A stretch of 64,000 bases of DNA, taken from positions 310,001-374,000 of the forward strand of contig JACPIT010000002.1 of assembly GCA_016187945.1 (NCBI GenBank). Direction: 5' to 3'. Position 1 is the stretch's first letter. Each line of letters starts with the position of its first letter. The position numbers were made by a program, and so were the translations under genes. Below the pieces are notes generated by a model, which ran no database searches, had not been told where the DNA came from, and worked only from the letters and a program-made list of their open reading frames with translations. Shown here piece after piece: positions 17,308 to 27,589 of the stretch. This stretch comes from Opitutia bacterium. Lineage in GTDB: Bacteria; Verrucomicrobiota; Verrucomicrobiia; Opitutales; Opitutaceae.

Positions 17308-17351
17308 CGAACACCCCGCCGCCCAGCAACTCCTCGCCGCGGTAGAGGGCG
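17308..17351. repeat. 44-bp direct repeat, displaced copy of the mnmA 3' end
   Basis: These 44 bases are identical to 17824-17867, which encode the last residues of MnmA ([11 protein letters not shown]). The displaced copy includes codons matching the end of mnmA, but no mnmA body accompanies it. The two copies flank hicBA (17391-17763), as expected if the insertion duplicated its target or recombined there. Confidence 0.85.
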
Positions 17352-17390
17352 CGTGGGGCATGGCGAAGCCGGGCGGCGCTCGGCTTCCGC

Positions 17391-17570
17391 TCAATCTCCG
17401 GCCAGCTTCTTGATGATCGCCTTCGCCAGATACTCCTTGATCTCCGCGTGACGCGGGACCGGCTGCGACATCTTCGTCGCGGGATTGTGATACCAGTCGT
17501 GCTTCCCGCCGTGACGGATAAACACCGCACCGGACTCCTCGATCTTGCGGATCAAGTCGCGGCGTTTCAC
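17391..17570 (-). CDS. hicA: HicA family toxin (mRNA interferase)
   Basis: HicA toxins cleave mRNA and are held in check by HicB. The 59-residue product shows the fold's pattern: KRRDLIRKIEESGAVFIRHG, then GGKHDWYHNP with the catalytic histidine, and VPRHAEIKEYLAKAIIKKL. Start is GTG 17570, one base past the hicB stop; the longer upstream frame lies inside hicB. Antitoxin-first order is one of the two known arrangements. Confidence 0.85.
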   Translation of the reverse strand: MKRRDLIRKIEESGAVFIRHGGKHDWYHNPATKMSQPVPRHAEIKEYLAKAIIKKLAGD

Positions 17571-17571
17571 T

Positions 17572-17763
17572 TCATGCGACCTCGAGCACGGCGTGTTTGC
17601 GAACGTGCGGGATGACGCCCGAGGTGAGATCTTGATAAAGGTCGAGCAAGTGCTCGCGCAGATCCTCAAAGCTGCTGCCTTGGGTCAGGTAGTCGGGGAA
17701 CTCGTCGAGGTATCCCAGCCAGGCGTCGCCATCCTGCCAATAGGTGAAACCGAGCTTCTTCAT
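17572..17763 (-). CDS. hicB: HicB-like antitoxin, short form
   Basis: The 63-residue product has the HicB partial RNase H-like fold: YWQDGDAWLGYLDEFPDYLTQGSSFEDLREHLLDL. Unlike longer HicB proteins it has no C-terminal helix-turn-helix or ribbon-helix-helix, so it may not repress its own promoter by direct binding. It lies immediately before hicA on the same strand, with one base between. Its ATG is about 55 bases from the mnmA stop. Confidence 0.85.
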   Translation of the reverse strand: MKKLGFTYWQDGDAWLGYLDEFPDYLTQGSSFEDLREHLLDLYQDLTSGVIPHVRKHAVLEVA

Positions 17764-17818
17764 GAGGCGAAAGCTAAACGGAGTTCTCGTCGCGTCAATG
17801 CTCGCGGCTAACCACGAC

Positions 17819-19075
17819 TCACACGAACACCCCGCCGCCCAGCAACTCCTCGCCGCGGTAGAGGGCGAGGATTTGGCCGGAGGCGAGGGCGCGTTGTGGG
17901 GTGGGGAAGCGGAGCGTGGCCGCGTAAACGGCTTCGCCGACGCGGCTCGGCGCCGGCGGGCTCGGTTGTAGGGCGGGGTCTCCCGACCACGCCGCGAGAG
18001 TCGGCATGGTGTTCGTCGCGTCTGGCGGGGTCGGGAGATACCGCCCTACATTTTCGGAAACTGCGTCCGGGATGAACTCCACCGGCACGCGCGGGTCGCG
18101 GTAGCGCACGCGACATTCGAGCCTCGTTGCCGTCGTGATCGGCTCGCCGATGAAACTCAGGCTGTGCACGCGACACTCGTTCGTCCACAGGCCAGGCGCG
18201 TCCGCGCCGTCGAAGGCTACGAGCAGTGCGTGGTCGCTCGCGCGTTTGCCGACGACGACGTAGGCCTTGTTGTCGGTGTTCGACGGGATGCCGATGCCTT
18301 TGCGTTGGCCGATGGTGAAGTAGTGCAGCCCGCGGTGTTCGCCGAGCACGACGCCGTCGGTGGCGCGCACGATCGGGCCGGGATGCTCGGGCACGTAGGC
18401 GCGAAGGAAGTCCGCCATCTTCACTTCGCCGATGAAGCAAATGCCTTGGCTGTCTTTCTTGCGCGCCGTTGGCAGGCGAGCCTCGGCCGCGAGCGCGCGC
18501 AACTCGGGTTTCGGCAGATGTCCGATCGGAAAACGCGCGAAGGCGAGCTGCTCCTGGTTCAGCAAAGCGAGGAAGTAGGACTGGTCCTTGTTCTTGTCGG
18601 CGCCCTCCAGAAGCGCGTAGGTGGAACGCGTTGACCTCAACGCGTTCGGTGCGCGCTCGGACGCGCTGGGATCAACACGCTCCACCCGCCGCGCGTAGTG
18701 TCCGGTCGCGAGTCCTTGAAATCCCTCCGCGCGCGCGTAGGCCGCGAACACGCCGAACTTCACGCGGCTGTTGCACATCACGTCGGGATTCGGTGTCAGG
18801 CCGCGCTGGTAGCCGTCGAGCAGGTAGTCGACGACGAGGCGGCGGTAATCCTGCATGAGGTTCACGACGCGGAACTCCACGCCGAGCCGGTCGCACACGG
18901 CGCGCGCGTCGTCGATGTCCTGCATCCACGGGCAATGGCCGATGACTTTGTCCTCGTTGATCCAGTTCTTCATGTAGGCGCACACGACGTCGTGACCCTG
19001 CTGTTTGAGCAGGAGCGCGGCGACGGAGCTGTCGACTCCGCCGGAGAGGGCGACGAGGAGGCGTTCGCGGGCCAT
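17819..19075 (-). CDS. mnmA: tRNA-specific 2-thiouridylase MnmA, with two in-frame repeat insertions
   Basis: MnmA thiolates U34 of Lys, Glu and Gln tRNAs. The 418-residue protein has the PP-loop SGGVDSS (11-17), catalytic Cys 101 (NPDVMCNSR) and Cys 213 (DSQGICFIG), and NKDQSYFL. It is longer than the usual 350-380 residues because two palindromic repeats are translated within it. Residues about 130-152 (after GHYARR) come from the GGTGGAGCGCGTTGA element. Residues about 342-369 come from a TGTAGGGCGG element. Both lie in loop positions outside the catalytic motifs, so the enzyme is probably active. Confidence 0.95.
   Translation of the reverse strand: MARERLLVALSGGVDSSVAALLLKQQGHDVVCAYMKNWINEDKVIGHCPWMQDIDDARAVCDRLGVEFRVVNLMQDYRRLVVDYLLDGYQRGLTPNPDVMCNSRVKFGVFAAYARAEGFQGLATGHYARRVERVDPSASERAPNALRSTRSTYALLEGADKNKDQSYFLALLNQEQLAFARFPIGHLPKPELRALAAEARLPTARKKDSQGICFIGEVKMADFLRAYVPEHPGPIVRATDGVVLGEHRGLHYFTIGQRKGIGIPSNTDNKAYVVVGKRASDHALLVAFDGADAPGLWTNECRVHSLSFIGEPITTATRLECRVRYRDPRVPVEFIPDAVSENVGRYLPTPPDATNTMPTLAAWSGDPALQPSPPAPSRVGEAVYAATLRFPTPQRALASGQILALYRGEELLGGGVFV
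17824..17867. repeat. 44-bp direct repeat, copy in the mnmA 3' end
   Basis: This is the original copy, in frame at the end of mnmA, of the repeat also found at 17308-17351, 516 bases away. The match is exact over 44 bases. Confidence 0.85.
17967..18050. repeat. Palindromic element translated within mnmA
   Basis: The arms TGTAGGGCGGGGTCTCCCGA and its imperfect complement enclose 84 bases (28 codons, no stop in the mnmA frame). The element supplies the peptide between ENVG and PSPPAPSR of MnmA. Confidence 0.85.
18620..18687. repeat. Palindromic element translated within mnmA
   Basis: A copy of the GGTGGAGCGCGTTGA family also seen at 6226-6300 and 40868-40924. In mnmA it is read as [19 protein letters not shown], between GHYARR and the [14 protein letters not shown] block. 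Confidence 0.88.
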
Positions 19076-19181
19076 GGGTTTCTAGGGAAACCACGTTGGC
19101 GCGCGACGGAATCAAAATCTTCGCGCGCGAGCGGGTGCCCGCCCGGGCGAGTGACGCTCGGCCGCACGATTCGCTTCGTGA

Positions 19182-19206
19182 CCAAACTCCGTATTACGGA
19201 GTTTGG
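19182..19206. other. Perfect 11-bp hairpin in the mnmA-phosphodiesterase gap
   Basis: CCAAACTCCGT and ACGGAGTTTGG flank a 3-base loop. There is no following T-run, so an intrinsic terminator is not supported. The rest of the 301-base gap (19076-19376) between these divergent genes is GC-rich with no coding signal and presumably holds both promoters. Confidence 0.5.
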
Positions 19207-19376
19207 CGGCGGCTCGCCGGCCGAGGGTGACGGGCCGGCTCGCGGCCGTTTCGCGGCGAGGTCGCGCGCTAGCTCGCTCCCGCGCCGTGGCTCGACGCTC
19301 GAGTCGGGCGGAATCGTCACCGGATCGCCGCCTCCGCGTGCTCGACAGCGCGGCGGGCGGGTCTACGTTGTCGCGG

Positions 19377-20300
19377 ATGAATCGACTCGTATGGCTGGCG
19401 GCGGTTGGCCTGACATTCCTCGCGGCGCGCGCCGCGGACGAAAAGCCGGCGCGGCCGATCCCGGCCATCGAACGGGTCTTGATCATCAGCATCGACGGGC
19501 TCCGGCCCGACCGCCTGCTGCTCGCCAACACGCCGGTGATGCACCGCATGATCCACGACGGCGCCTACACCATGTGGGCGCAGACGACGGCGGTTTCGAT
19601 CACGTTGCCGTCGCACACAAGCATGCTTACGGGCGTCACGCCGCGGAAGCACGGCATCGAGTGGAACTCCGACCTGCCGCTCCTGCATCCGATCTACCCG
19701 CACGTGCCGACGATCTTCGAACTCGCGCGCAAGTGGAACTACACCACGGCGCTCGTCACCGGTAAGACGAAGTTCAACGCGCTGGCCAAGCCCGGCACGC
19801 TCACCTACGAGTCGATTCCCGAGGGGAAAGACCTCGAGGACGACGAGCCGGTGGCCGACATCGCGGTGAAAATCATCCGCGAGCACCGGCCCGAGCTGAT
19901 GTTCGTGCATTTCCCGGCCGACGACAAACGCGGCCACAAGTTCGGCTGGGGTTCGCCCGAGCAGTTGCAGGCGATCGAGCGCGCGGATGCGTGCGTCGGC
20001 CGCCTGCTGGCGGCGCTCGACGAGATCGGCGTGCGCGGACACACGCTCGTGATCCTGACCTCGGACCACGGCGGCGCCGGCCTGACCCACGGCCCCGAAG
20101 ATCCCCGCAGCCGCAACATCCCGTGGATCGTCAGCGGCCCCACCGTGAAGAACAATTTCGACCTCACGCAGTCAATGGACCTCATGGTTCGCACCGAGGA
20201 CACGTGTGCCACGGCATGTTACGTGCTCGGGCTCGGCCAATTTCCCTATTTCGACGGCCGACCGGTTCTCTTCGCTTTCGACAATCCTCCGAAACCCTGA
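19377..20300 (+). CDS. Secreted type I phosphodiesterase / nucleotide pyrophosphatase family protein
   Basis: The 307-residue protein starts with a signal peptide (about 1-20, cleavage near ARA). The rest belongs to the alkaline phosphatase superfamily: IISIDGLRPD with the first metal aspartate, a threonine nucleophile in ITLPSHTSMLTGVTPRKHGI, FPADDKRGHKFG, and SDHGG with metal ligands followed by THG. Such enzymes hydrolyse phosphodiester or pyrophosphate bonds outside the cell; the substrate is unknown. The frame is open upstream, but ATG 19377 begins a good signal peptide. Confidence 0.85.
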   Translation: MNRLVWLAAVGLTFLAARAADEKPARPIPAIERVLIISIDGLRPDRLLLANTPVMHRMIHDGAYTMWAQTTAVSITLPSHTSMLTGVTPRKHGIEWNSDLPLLHPIYPHVPTIFELARKWNYTTALVTGKTKFNALAKPGTLTYESIPEGKDLEDDEPVADIAVKIIREHRPELMFVHFPADDKRGHKFGWGSPEQLQAIERADACVGRLLAALDEIGVRGHTLVILTSDHGGAGLTHGPEDPRSRNIPWIVSGPTVKNNFDLTQSMDLMVRTEDTCATACYVLGLGQFPYFDGRPVLFAFDNPPKP

Positions 20301-20303
20301 CCC

Positions 20304-22757
20304 TTGAAGCAGCCCGAACATCGCATCCTGCGCGCGTGGCTCACGTCCGCTTCCACCGGCATCATCGAACTCGATGCCGACTGGACGGCGGAGCTGCTGC
20401 CGTTGCTCGCCCCGGGCGAGAAGGCATTTCAACTCGCCGCGCTCGTGCCCATGGCGCCGGAGGTCTACGCCGAGGAGGCCGGCTACTACGTCGACGCGAC
20501 CGGGCGACTCGTGTTCGTGCTCGATCCGGCGGAGCACGCCGGCGTCGATTTCGAGCACACGCCGATCTACATCGGCGGCGATTTCAACGGCTGGGGCGAG
20601 GCCATCGGGCGCCCCGAGTGGCAGCTCCGCAAAACCGATTTGCTCGGCCGCGCGATGTGGACGCTCGTCTCGCCCGCCGCGGATTTGCTGCGCGAGCCGC
20701 CGCTGCGTTTCAAATTCGTGACCGGCGACGCGCGCTGGCTCGCGCTCTCGCCCGACGCGACGAACTCCGCGCCGGACGGCGACGGCCACGTCAACCGACT
20801 GCTGCTCGCGCACCGCACCGGGCGAAATCTCTTTGCCTTCACCACGAAGGCCCCGCTCGAGCCGAGCCGCGCGTATTCGGTGGTGCACCTGCGCGACGGA
20901 CAACAGTCGCCGAAAATCCGCCTGCGTCTCGGCAAGTTTTTCCACGAGTTGAAAAGCGATCTTCCGCTCGGCGCGCTGGTGCGGAAAAACGAGACGATCT
21001 TCCGGCTCTTCGCGCCGCGCGCGAAGACCGTGCGCGTGTCGGTCTGGCCGCAGCTCGACGCGCCCGGCGGTCCGCACGTCTACGAGTTGGACAAGCGCCT
21101 CGAAGGCGGCGAGTGGCGCGGCGTGTGGGAAGCGCGGCTCGATCAAAACCTGCACGGCTGGCTCTACTGGTATCAAGTGAGCGGCCCGCAGAACGTGTTC
21201 GGCAATTTTCACCCGAATCAACGCATTCTCGATCCCTATGCGCTCGCCGCGGTCGGCCGCGACGGTCCCGGCATCGTGCTCGAACGCGCGTGGGTGGGGC
21301 AGGGCGACGGCGGTTTCCGCACGCCGGCCTGGCAGGATCTCGTCGTGGTCGAGGCGCACGTGCGCGATCTCACGGCGCACGCGCCGATCGAGCTCACGCC
21401 CGAGGAGCGTCGCGGTTTTGCTGGACTGAAAAAATGGGTCGAGAGCCCGGACTTTTATTTGAAGCGCCTCGGCGTGAACGCGGTCGAGCTCCAGCCGATC
21501 CAGGAGCACGACAACGCGAACGCCGACGAATACCAGTGGGGCTACATGACCACGAACTGGTTCGCACCTGCGAGCGCCTACGCGACGGCGCCCGAGCGCG
21601 CGACGCAGGTGAAGGAGTTTCAGGAACTCGTCGCGGCGTTTCACCGACAAGGCATGGCGGTGATTCTCGACGTCGTCTACAACCACTCCGGCGAACCCGC
21701 GCACCTGATGCTGATCGACAAGCTCTATCACTTCGAATTGGGCGACGACGGTTCGCTCTCGAATTGGAGCGGCGTCGGCAACGACCTGCGCTGCCGCTCG
21801 GCGATGACGAAGCGTCTGATCATCGACAGCCTCACGCACTTCGTCGAAACCTACGGCGTCGACGGCTTCCGCTTCGACCTCGCGGAACTCATCGGCGTCG
21901 GCGTGTTGAGCGACATCGAGGCGGCGCTGAAGAAAGTGAAACCCGACGTCATCCTGATCGCGGAGCCGTGGAGCTTTCGCGGACACATCGCCGATGCGTT
22001 GCGGCCGACCGGCTTCGCGTCGTGGAACGACGGCTTCCGCAATTTTCTCCGCGACTACGTCTACGCCGCGGGTGACGCGGACAAGCTCGAGTATTTCCTC
22101 AAGGGTTCGCCGTGGCACTTCGCGTATTGGCCGGCGCAAACGGTGAACTACACCGAGTCGCACGACGATCGCACGTGGATCGACGTGATCACGGAAAACG
22201 GCGACAAGAACGGCTACCGCCCGACGCTCGCCGACGTGCGCCGCACGCACCTGATGGCGGCGGTGCTCTTCGCGTCGATCGGCATCCCGATGCTCTCGGC
22301 CGGACAGGACTTCCTCCGCTCGAAGCACGGCGTGAACAATACCTACCTGCGCGGCGACCTGAACGCGCTCGATTACCGCCGGCTGCGGCGCCACGCCGGC
22401 ACGCACGCGTATTTCGCGGAGTGGATCGCGTTCCGCCGCTCGCACGCCGGCCGCCATCTGCGCCTGTGGACGCGGCCGAGCGAGGGATTTTTCCAGGCCT
22501 TCACCGGACCGGACGGGAAATCCCTCGCCCTCGTCTACAACGCCGACGGCACCGCCGGCGCGCAGCGGCTCCTCTTCGCCATCAACCCGCAGCAGGACGA
22601 TGTGACGATCCCGATCGGCGAGTGGGCCGCGCACGAGTGGCGCCTGGTCGCGGATCACGCGCGTTTCTACGATCGCCGCTCGGCGCCGCTCGGCACGGTC
22701 GACGCGGAGCTTTTCGTGCCGGCCCTCGGGTGCGGCCTCTGGGTCAGCGGAGAGTGA
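20304..22757 (+). CDS. Glycoside hydrolase family 13 protein, pullulanase/debranching type
   Basis: The 817-residue protein cleaves or transfers alpha-glucans. It has an N-terminal glycogen-binding-like module with IYIGGDFNGWGEAIG (near 90), a CBM48-like module with TIFRLFAPRAKTVRVSVW (about 235), then the GH13 barrel: DVVYNHSGE, nucleophile Asp 525 in GFRFDLAEL, acid Glu 554 in IAEPWSF, and His 620-Asp 621 in TESHDDRTW. A beta-sheet domain ends it. No signal peptide is seen, so it is likely cytoplasmic and acts on glycogen. Start is TTG 20304, three bases after the previous stop. Confidence 0.9.
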   Translation: MKQPEHRILRAWLTSASTGIIELDADWTAELLPLLAPGEKAFQLAALVPMAPEVYAEEAGYYVDATGRLVFVLDPAEHAGVDFEHTPIYIGGDFNGWGEAIGRPEWQLRKTDLLGRAMWTLVSPAADLLREPPLRFKFVTGDARWLALSPDATNSAPDGDGHVNRLLLAHRTGRNLFAFTTKAPLEPSRAYSVVHLRDGQQSPKIRLRLGKFFHELKSDLPLGALVRKNETIFRLFAPRAKTVRVSVWPQLDAPGGPHVYELDKRLEGGEWRGVWEARLDQNLHGWLYWYQVSGPQNVFGNFHPNQRILDPYALAAVGRDGPGIVLERAWVGQGDGGFRTPAWQDLVVVEAHVRDLTAHAPIELTPEERRGFAGLKKWVESPDFYLKRLGVNAVELQPIQEHDNANADEYQWGYMTTNWFAPASAYATAPERATQVKEFQELVAAFHRQGMAVILDVVYNHSGEPAHLMLIDKLYHFELGDDGSLSNWSGVGNDLRCRSAMTKRLIIDSLTHFVETYGVDGFRFDLAELIGVGVLSDIEAALKKVKPDVILIAEPWSFRGHIADALRPTGFASWNDGFRNFLRDYVYAAGDADKLEYFLKGSPWHFAYWPAQTVNYTESHDDRTWIDVITENGDKNGYRPTLADVRRTHLMAAVLFASIGIPMLSAGQDFLRSKHGVNNTYLRGDLNALDYRRLRRHAGTHAYFAEWIAFRRSHAGRHLRLWTRPSEGFFQAFTGPDGKSLALVYNADGTAGAQRLLFAINPQQDDVTIPIGEWAAHEWRLVADHARFYDRRSAPLGTVDAELFVPALGCGLWVSGE

Positions 22758-22885
22758 GCTTTCGGCAATAACTGCGCGGGCTCGCGGCGTAATTTCGCCG
22801 GGCCGCGGCTTATGTCACTCCAAAGTGCTTAATGCCGCGCGCTGTTTCGGTTCCTCACTTGCCAAAGCAGCGGCGCGAATGTTGA

Positions 22886-23968
<1,083 letters not shown>

Positions 23969-23981
23969 GTTTTCAAAAATC

Positions 23982-24055
23982 GAAACCACAGAATACACGG
24001 AAAACACAGAATGAGACCCTTCTGTGTATTCTGAGTGTTCTGTGGTTTTTCTTTT
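23982..24055 (+). repeat. AT-rich inverted repeat with T-run, gap-pgk gap
   Basis: AAACCACAGAATACAC and a near-complement (GTGTTCTGTGGTTT) flank CACAGAA/TTCTGTG inner arms, followed by TTTTTCTTTT. It could act as a transcription terminator or attenuator between gap and pgk. It also looks like another dispersed family built on CACAGAAT-like units. Confidence 0.65.
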
Positions 24056-24069
24056 CCCCCCTTCCTTCC

Positions 24070-25320
24070 ATGGCCAAATTCAAATCGATTCGTGATCTCA
24101 AACTCGCCGGCAAGCGCGTCCTCATGCGCGTGGACTTCAACGTCCCGCAGGACAAAGCGACCGGCGCCATCACCAACAACCAGCGCATCGCCGCCGCGCT
24201 CCCGACCATCAAGTTCGCTCTCGAACAAGGCGCTTCGGTCGTGCTGATGTCGCACCTCGGCCGCCCCGACGGCCAGCGCATCGCCAAGTTCTCGCTCAAG
24301 CCCGTCGCCGCCGAACTCGAAAAACTCCTCGGCCAGCCCGTGAAGTTCCTCGACGACTGCGTCGGCGCCGCCGTCGAAGCCGCTTGCGCTCCCGGCGCGC
24401 TCAAGGCCGGCGAAGTCGTGCTGCTCGAGAATCTCCGCTTCCACATCGAGGAAGAGACGAAGGTGAAGCTCGAAGACGGCTCCAAGAAGGCCGCCGACAA
24501 GACCGCCATCGCCGCGTTCTGCGCCAGCCTCTCGAAGCTCGGCGACGTTTACGTCAACGACGCCTTCGGCACCGCCCACCGCGCGCACAGCTCGATGGTC
24601 GGCGTGAAGCTCCCCGAGAAAGCCGCCGGTTTCCTCATGGAAGCCGAACTCAACGCCTTCAACAAAGTCATCGAGAATCCCGATCGCCCGCTGCTCGCCA
24701 TCCTCGGCGGCGCCAAGATCGCCGACAAAATCCCGCTCATCACCAACCTCCTCGAGAAGGCCAACAAGGTCATCATCGGCGGCGGCATGGCCTACACCTT
24801 CCTCCAGGTGAACCGCGGCATGAAGATCGGCGCTTCGCTCTTCGATCCCGAAGGCGCGAAGATCGTCGCCGAACTCGAAGCCAAGGCGAAAGCCAAGGGC
24901 GTCGAGCTGATCTTCCCCGTCGACTTCATCGCCGCCGACAAGTTTGCCCCCGACGCCGCCACCCAGCCCGCCACGCTCGAAGGCGGCATTCCCGACGGCT
25001 GGATGGGTCTCGATGCGGGCCCGAAGTCGATCGAACTCTACCGCCAGGCGATCCTCGCCTCGAAGACGATCGTCTGGAACGGCCCGGCCGGCGTCTTCGA
25101 ATTCGACGCCTTTGCCGGCGCCACGAAGGCGATGGCCGACGCGATCATCGAAGCCACCGCCAAGGGCGCGACGACGGTCGTTGGCGGCGGCGACACCGCC
25201 ACCGCGGCGAAGAAATTCGGCGCGGCCAAGAAAGTCACGCACTGCTCGACCGGCGGCGGCGCCAGCCTCGAATTCCTCGAAGGCAAAGTGCTCCCCGGCG
25301 TCGCGTTCCTGGAAAGCTGA
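24070..25320 (+). CDS. pgk: Phosphoglycerate kinase
   Basis: Pgk makes ATP from 1,3-bisphosphoglycerate. The 416-residue product has the signature [13 protein letters not shown], the substrate-binding [45 protein letters not shown] and the C-terminal [14 protein letters not shown] nucleotide site. ATG 24070 sits at the conserved N-terminus; the longer upstream frame is repeat sequence. Confidence 0.98.
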   Translation: MAKFKSIRDLKLAGKRVLMRVDFNVPQDKATGAITNNQRIAAALPTIKFALEQGASVVLMSHLGRPDGQRIAKFSLKPVAAELEKLLGQPVKFLDDCVGAAVEAACAPGALKAGEVVLLENLRFHIEEETKVKLEDGSKKAADKTAIAAFCASLSKLGDVYVNDAFGTAHRAHSSMVGVKLPEKAAGFLMEAELNAFNKVIENPDRPLLAILGGAKIADKIPLITNLLEKANKVIIGGGMAYTFLQVNRGMKIGASLFDPEGAKIVAELEAKAKAKGVELIFPVDFIAADKFAPDAATQPATLEGGIPDGWMGLDAGPKSIELYRQAILASKTIVWNGPAGVFEFDAFAGATKAMADAIIEATAKGATTVVGGGDTATAAKKFGAAKKVTHCSTGGGASLEFLEGKVLPGVAFLES

Positions 25321-25335
25321 TTCGTCCTTCGTGTT

Positions 25336-25406
25336 CGTAGCAGCCGACGTAAGTCGGCTGGGAACGTCGTAAACACATTCCCAGCGGTCTGACGACCGCT
25401 GCTACG
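25336..25406. repeat. Dispersed palindrome (CGTAGCAGCCGACG family)
   Basis: Starts CGTAGCAGCCGACGTAAGTC and ends with CGACCGCTGCTACG. Copies of this family lie at 55747-55819 and 58021-58165, always with CGTAGCAGCC ends. Confidence 0.8.
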
Positions 25407-25491
25407 TTCCTTTCACCAACCCCCGCGTGGCGCCGAAAATTCTCCTCGCGCCGCGCGCTTCGCTCAGGCCTATTTTTCACTCTCACCGCCC

Positions 25492-26289
25492 ATGTCCACT
25501 CCGACCCAGTCCCCCATTCAGATCCGCAAGAAGCTCATCGCCGGCAATTGGAAGATGAACAAAACCGCCGCCGACGGCGCCACGCTCACGAAGGAAATCG
25601 CCGATCAGGTGGGCCGTGAGACTGCGGTCGACATCGTTGTGTGCCCGCCGTTCACCGCGCTCGAGAGCGTCCGCCACGCCCTCGAAGGCCACGCGGTCAA
25701 ACTCGGCGCGCAGAACATGCACGCGGAGAAGAACGGCGCGTTCACGGGTGAGATTTCCGCCGAAATGCTCCGCGCGCACTACGTCACCCACGTCATCCTC
25801 GGCCACAGCGAACGCCGCCAGTATTTCGGCGAGACCGATGCGCTGGTGAACAAGAAGGTGCTCGCCGCGCTCGCCAACGAGCTGCGTCCGATCCTCTGCG
25901 TCGGCGAACTGCTCGCCGAACGCGAATGCGGCAAGACCCTCGAAGTCGTGAAGACGCAGACCGAAGCCGCGCTCGCCGGCGTGAAGCCCGAGCAGATCAC
26001 CTCCGTCGTCATCGCCTACGAGCCCGTCTGGGCAATCGGCACCGGCAAGGTCGCCACGACCGCGCAAGCGCAGGAAGTGCACGCGTTCATTCGCGGCCTG
26101 CTCAATGCCCTCTACGGCGCCACGCTCGCCGCGAAAGTCCGCATCCTCTACGGCGGCTCGATGAAACCCTCCAACGCCCCGGAGCTGCTCGCGCAGCCCG
26201 ACATCGACGGCGGCCTGATTGGCGGCGCGTCGCTCGAGGCGAAGTCGTTCGTCGAACTCGTCAAAGCCGCGATCGCCGCGCAGGGCTGA
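25492..26289 (+). CDS. tpiA: Triosephosphate isomerase
   Basis: TpiA interconverts dihydroxyacetone phosphate and glyceraldehyde 3-phosphate. The 265-residue product shows the catalytic lysine in AGNWKMNKT, the histidine in ILGHSERRQYFGE, the glutamate in AYEPVWAIGTG, and the phosphate-binding YGGSMKPSN and LIGGASL loops. It follows pgk after a repeat-filled 171-base gap. Confidence 0.98.
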   Translation: MSTPTQSPIQIRKKLIAGNWKMNKTAADGATLTKEIADQVGRETAVDIVVCPPFTALESVRHALEGHAVKLGAQNMHAEKNGAFTGEISAEMLRAHYVTHVILGHSERRQYFGETDALVNKKVLAALANELRPILCVGELLAERECGKTLEVVKTQTEAALAGVKPEQITSVVIAYEPVWAIGTGKVATTAQAQEVHAFIRGLLNALYGATLAAKVRILYGGSMKPSNAPELLAQPDIDGGLIGGASLEAKSFVELVKAAIAAQG

Positions 26290-26309
26290 ACGCCGCGCGG
26301 CGCTTGAAG

Positions 26310-26367
26310 TAGCGCGGTGCTTTAGCCCGCGCTCAGGATATTCGGCGCGGGCTGAATCACCGCGCCA
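26310..26367. repeat. Dispersed palindrome (TAGCGCGGTGCTTCAGCCCGCG family)
   Basis: Imperfect arms flank a short AT-rich loop. Related copies are at 34946-35006 and 39560-39620. Confidence 0.8.
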
Positions 26368-26509
26368 CCCTCCGCAGTCGCAGCCCTTACCCTCCTCCGC
26401 GCGTCGATCGCGCGGCGCCGAATCCCGCCGAAGCGGCCTACGCGCCCCTGCGTAATCTTCCTTCTTTTGCGCGCTTGCCCGCGGTCGCGCGGCGCGTTTC
26501 TGTCGGCGC

Positions 26510-27511
26510 GTGCCCCACCACGTCCGCGCACTTTGCTTGGCTTTTCTCGCTCTGGCGCCGTTCGCGCGCGGCGACTACGTTTGCTCGCCGTCCGCTTGGG
26601 CGATCGCCGCGACTTTCCCCGCGGAACCGAAAGTCGACGACCAGCGCACGCCGACGCCGCAAGGCGATCAACTCGCGGAGCGCCGCTACCTCGAACGAGG
26701 CGGCGAACACCTGATGGTGCTGCGCGTGACCTATCCCGTGGTCCCGCTCGTGGCGGAACGGGAACAGCTCTACGCCTCGACGATCGAGTCGTTCATGAAT
26801 TCGCGGCGCGGCCAGATCAAACAGGACGAGCCGTGGATGCTCGGCCAATACGACGGCCAGCGCCTGCTCGTGGCGCAGCCCGCGCAGAAAACCCACCGCG
26901 AGGTGCGCCTCGTGCTGATCGGCGGATCGCTCTACTTCATCAGCGCCGAGTGGCCGGGCAACGAGCGCGCGAGCAGGTCCGCTGCGGCGTTTCTCGCCAG
27001 CATCGAAGTGAAGCCCGGCTTCGACAACGCGCGGCTGGTCGAGGAGCGTGAGCGCTGGCGCGAGATCAAGCTCGGCAATTTCACGTTGCGCTACGACGCC
27101 TCGCGCTGGTTCCGCGACCCGCAGATTGCCGACCCGAACAGCGTGGCGATGCTGCGCGTGGACGAAAATGCCGAGGCCGAGTTCATCGCTTCGCCCGACC
27201 GCCGCAGCGGCGTGCTGGAGGAGTTCGTCATCGGCGCGATCAAGGAGCATGCCGAGAGCGTCGCGGTGAAAAAGCGCGGCAAGAAACTGCGCGGCAGCAC
27301 GACCGTGGAGGAACTCTACTTCACGGTGCGCGTGGACGGCATCGTCTACGAGAACCACGGCTATTTCTACACTGGCGCCGAGGGCACGGCGCAGCTTCGC
27401 GCCTGGGCCGACGCGAAAAAATACCCGGCCATCTCCGGCGACATCGACGAGCTGTTGAGCGGCCTCGCGATCACGAAAGCGCAACCGGGCGCCGCAGCGG
27501 CGACGCGCTGA
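26510..27511 (+). CDS. Secreted hypothetical protein
   Basis: The 333-residue protein begins with a likely signal peptide (residues 1-21, ending FARG). The mature part has alternating polar and hydrophobic segments with two similar regions: the first around FPAEPKVDDQRTPTPQGDQL, the second near FTLRYDASRWFRDPQ. It may therefore hold two related beta-rich domains. No catalytic motif or family is recognised. Start is GTG 26510, which places the signal peptide correctly. Confidence 0.7.
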   Translation: MPHHVRALCLAFLALAPFARGDYVCSPSAWAIAATFPAEPKVDDQRTPTPQGDQLAERRYLERGGEHLMVLRVTYPVVPLVAEREQLYASTIESFMNSRRGQIKQDEPWMLGQYDGQRLLVAQPAQKTHREVRLVLIGGSLYFISAEWPGNERASRSAAAFLASIEVKPGFDNARLVEERERWREIKLGNFTLRYDASRWFRDPQIADPNSVAMLRVDENAEAEFIASPDRRSGVLEEFVIGAIKEHAESVAVKKRGKKLRGSTTVEELYFTVRVDGIVYENHGYFYTGAEGTAQLRAWADAKKYPAISGDIDELLSGLAITKAQPGAAAATR

Positions 27512-27518
27512 AGTGGCC

Positions 27519-27588
27519 GTAGGTCCGGCTTCAGCCGGACCCGGATCCTGCGCGCCCGCTCCTTTGGGCCGGCTGAAGCCGGCCCTAC
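27519..27588. repeat. Palindrome between convergent genes (GTAGGTCCGGCTTCAGCC family)
   Basis: The arms are near-perfect over about 20 bases. It fills the whole space between the stops of two convergent genes (27511 and 27590), a position where a hairpin could end transcription from both sides. Confidence 0.8.
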
Positions 27589-27589
27589 C

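Noticed and set aside
19182-19206. Hairpin considered as a terminator of mnmA or its divergent neighbour
   Set aside because: Both flanking genes start at this gap and point away from it, and no T-run follows, so a terminator is not expected here.
20172-22658. An 828-codon open frame on the minus strand opposite the GH13 gene
   Set aside because: High-GC genes leave long open antisense frames. The product is Arg/Glu/Ala-rich with no motif, while the plus strand has complete GH13 catalytic motifs.
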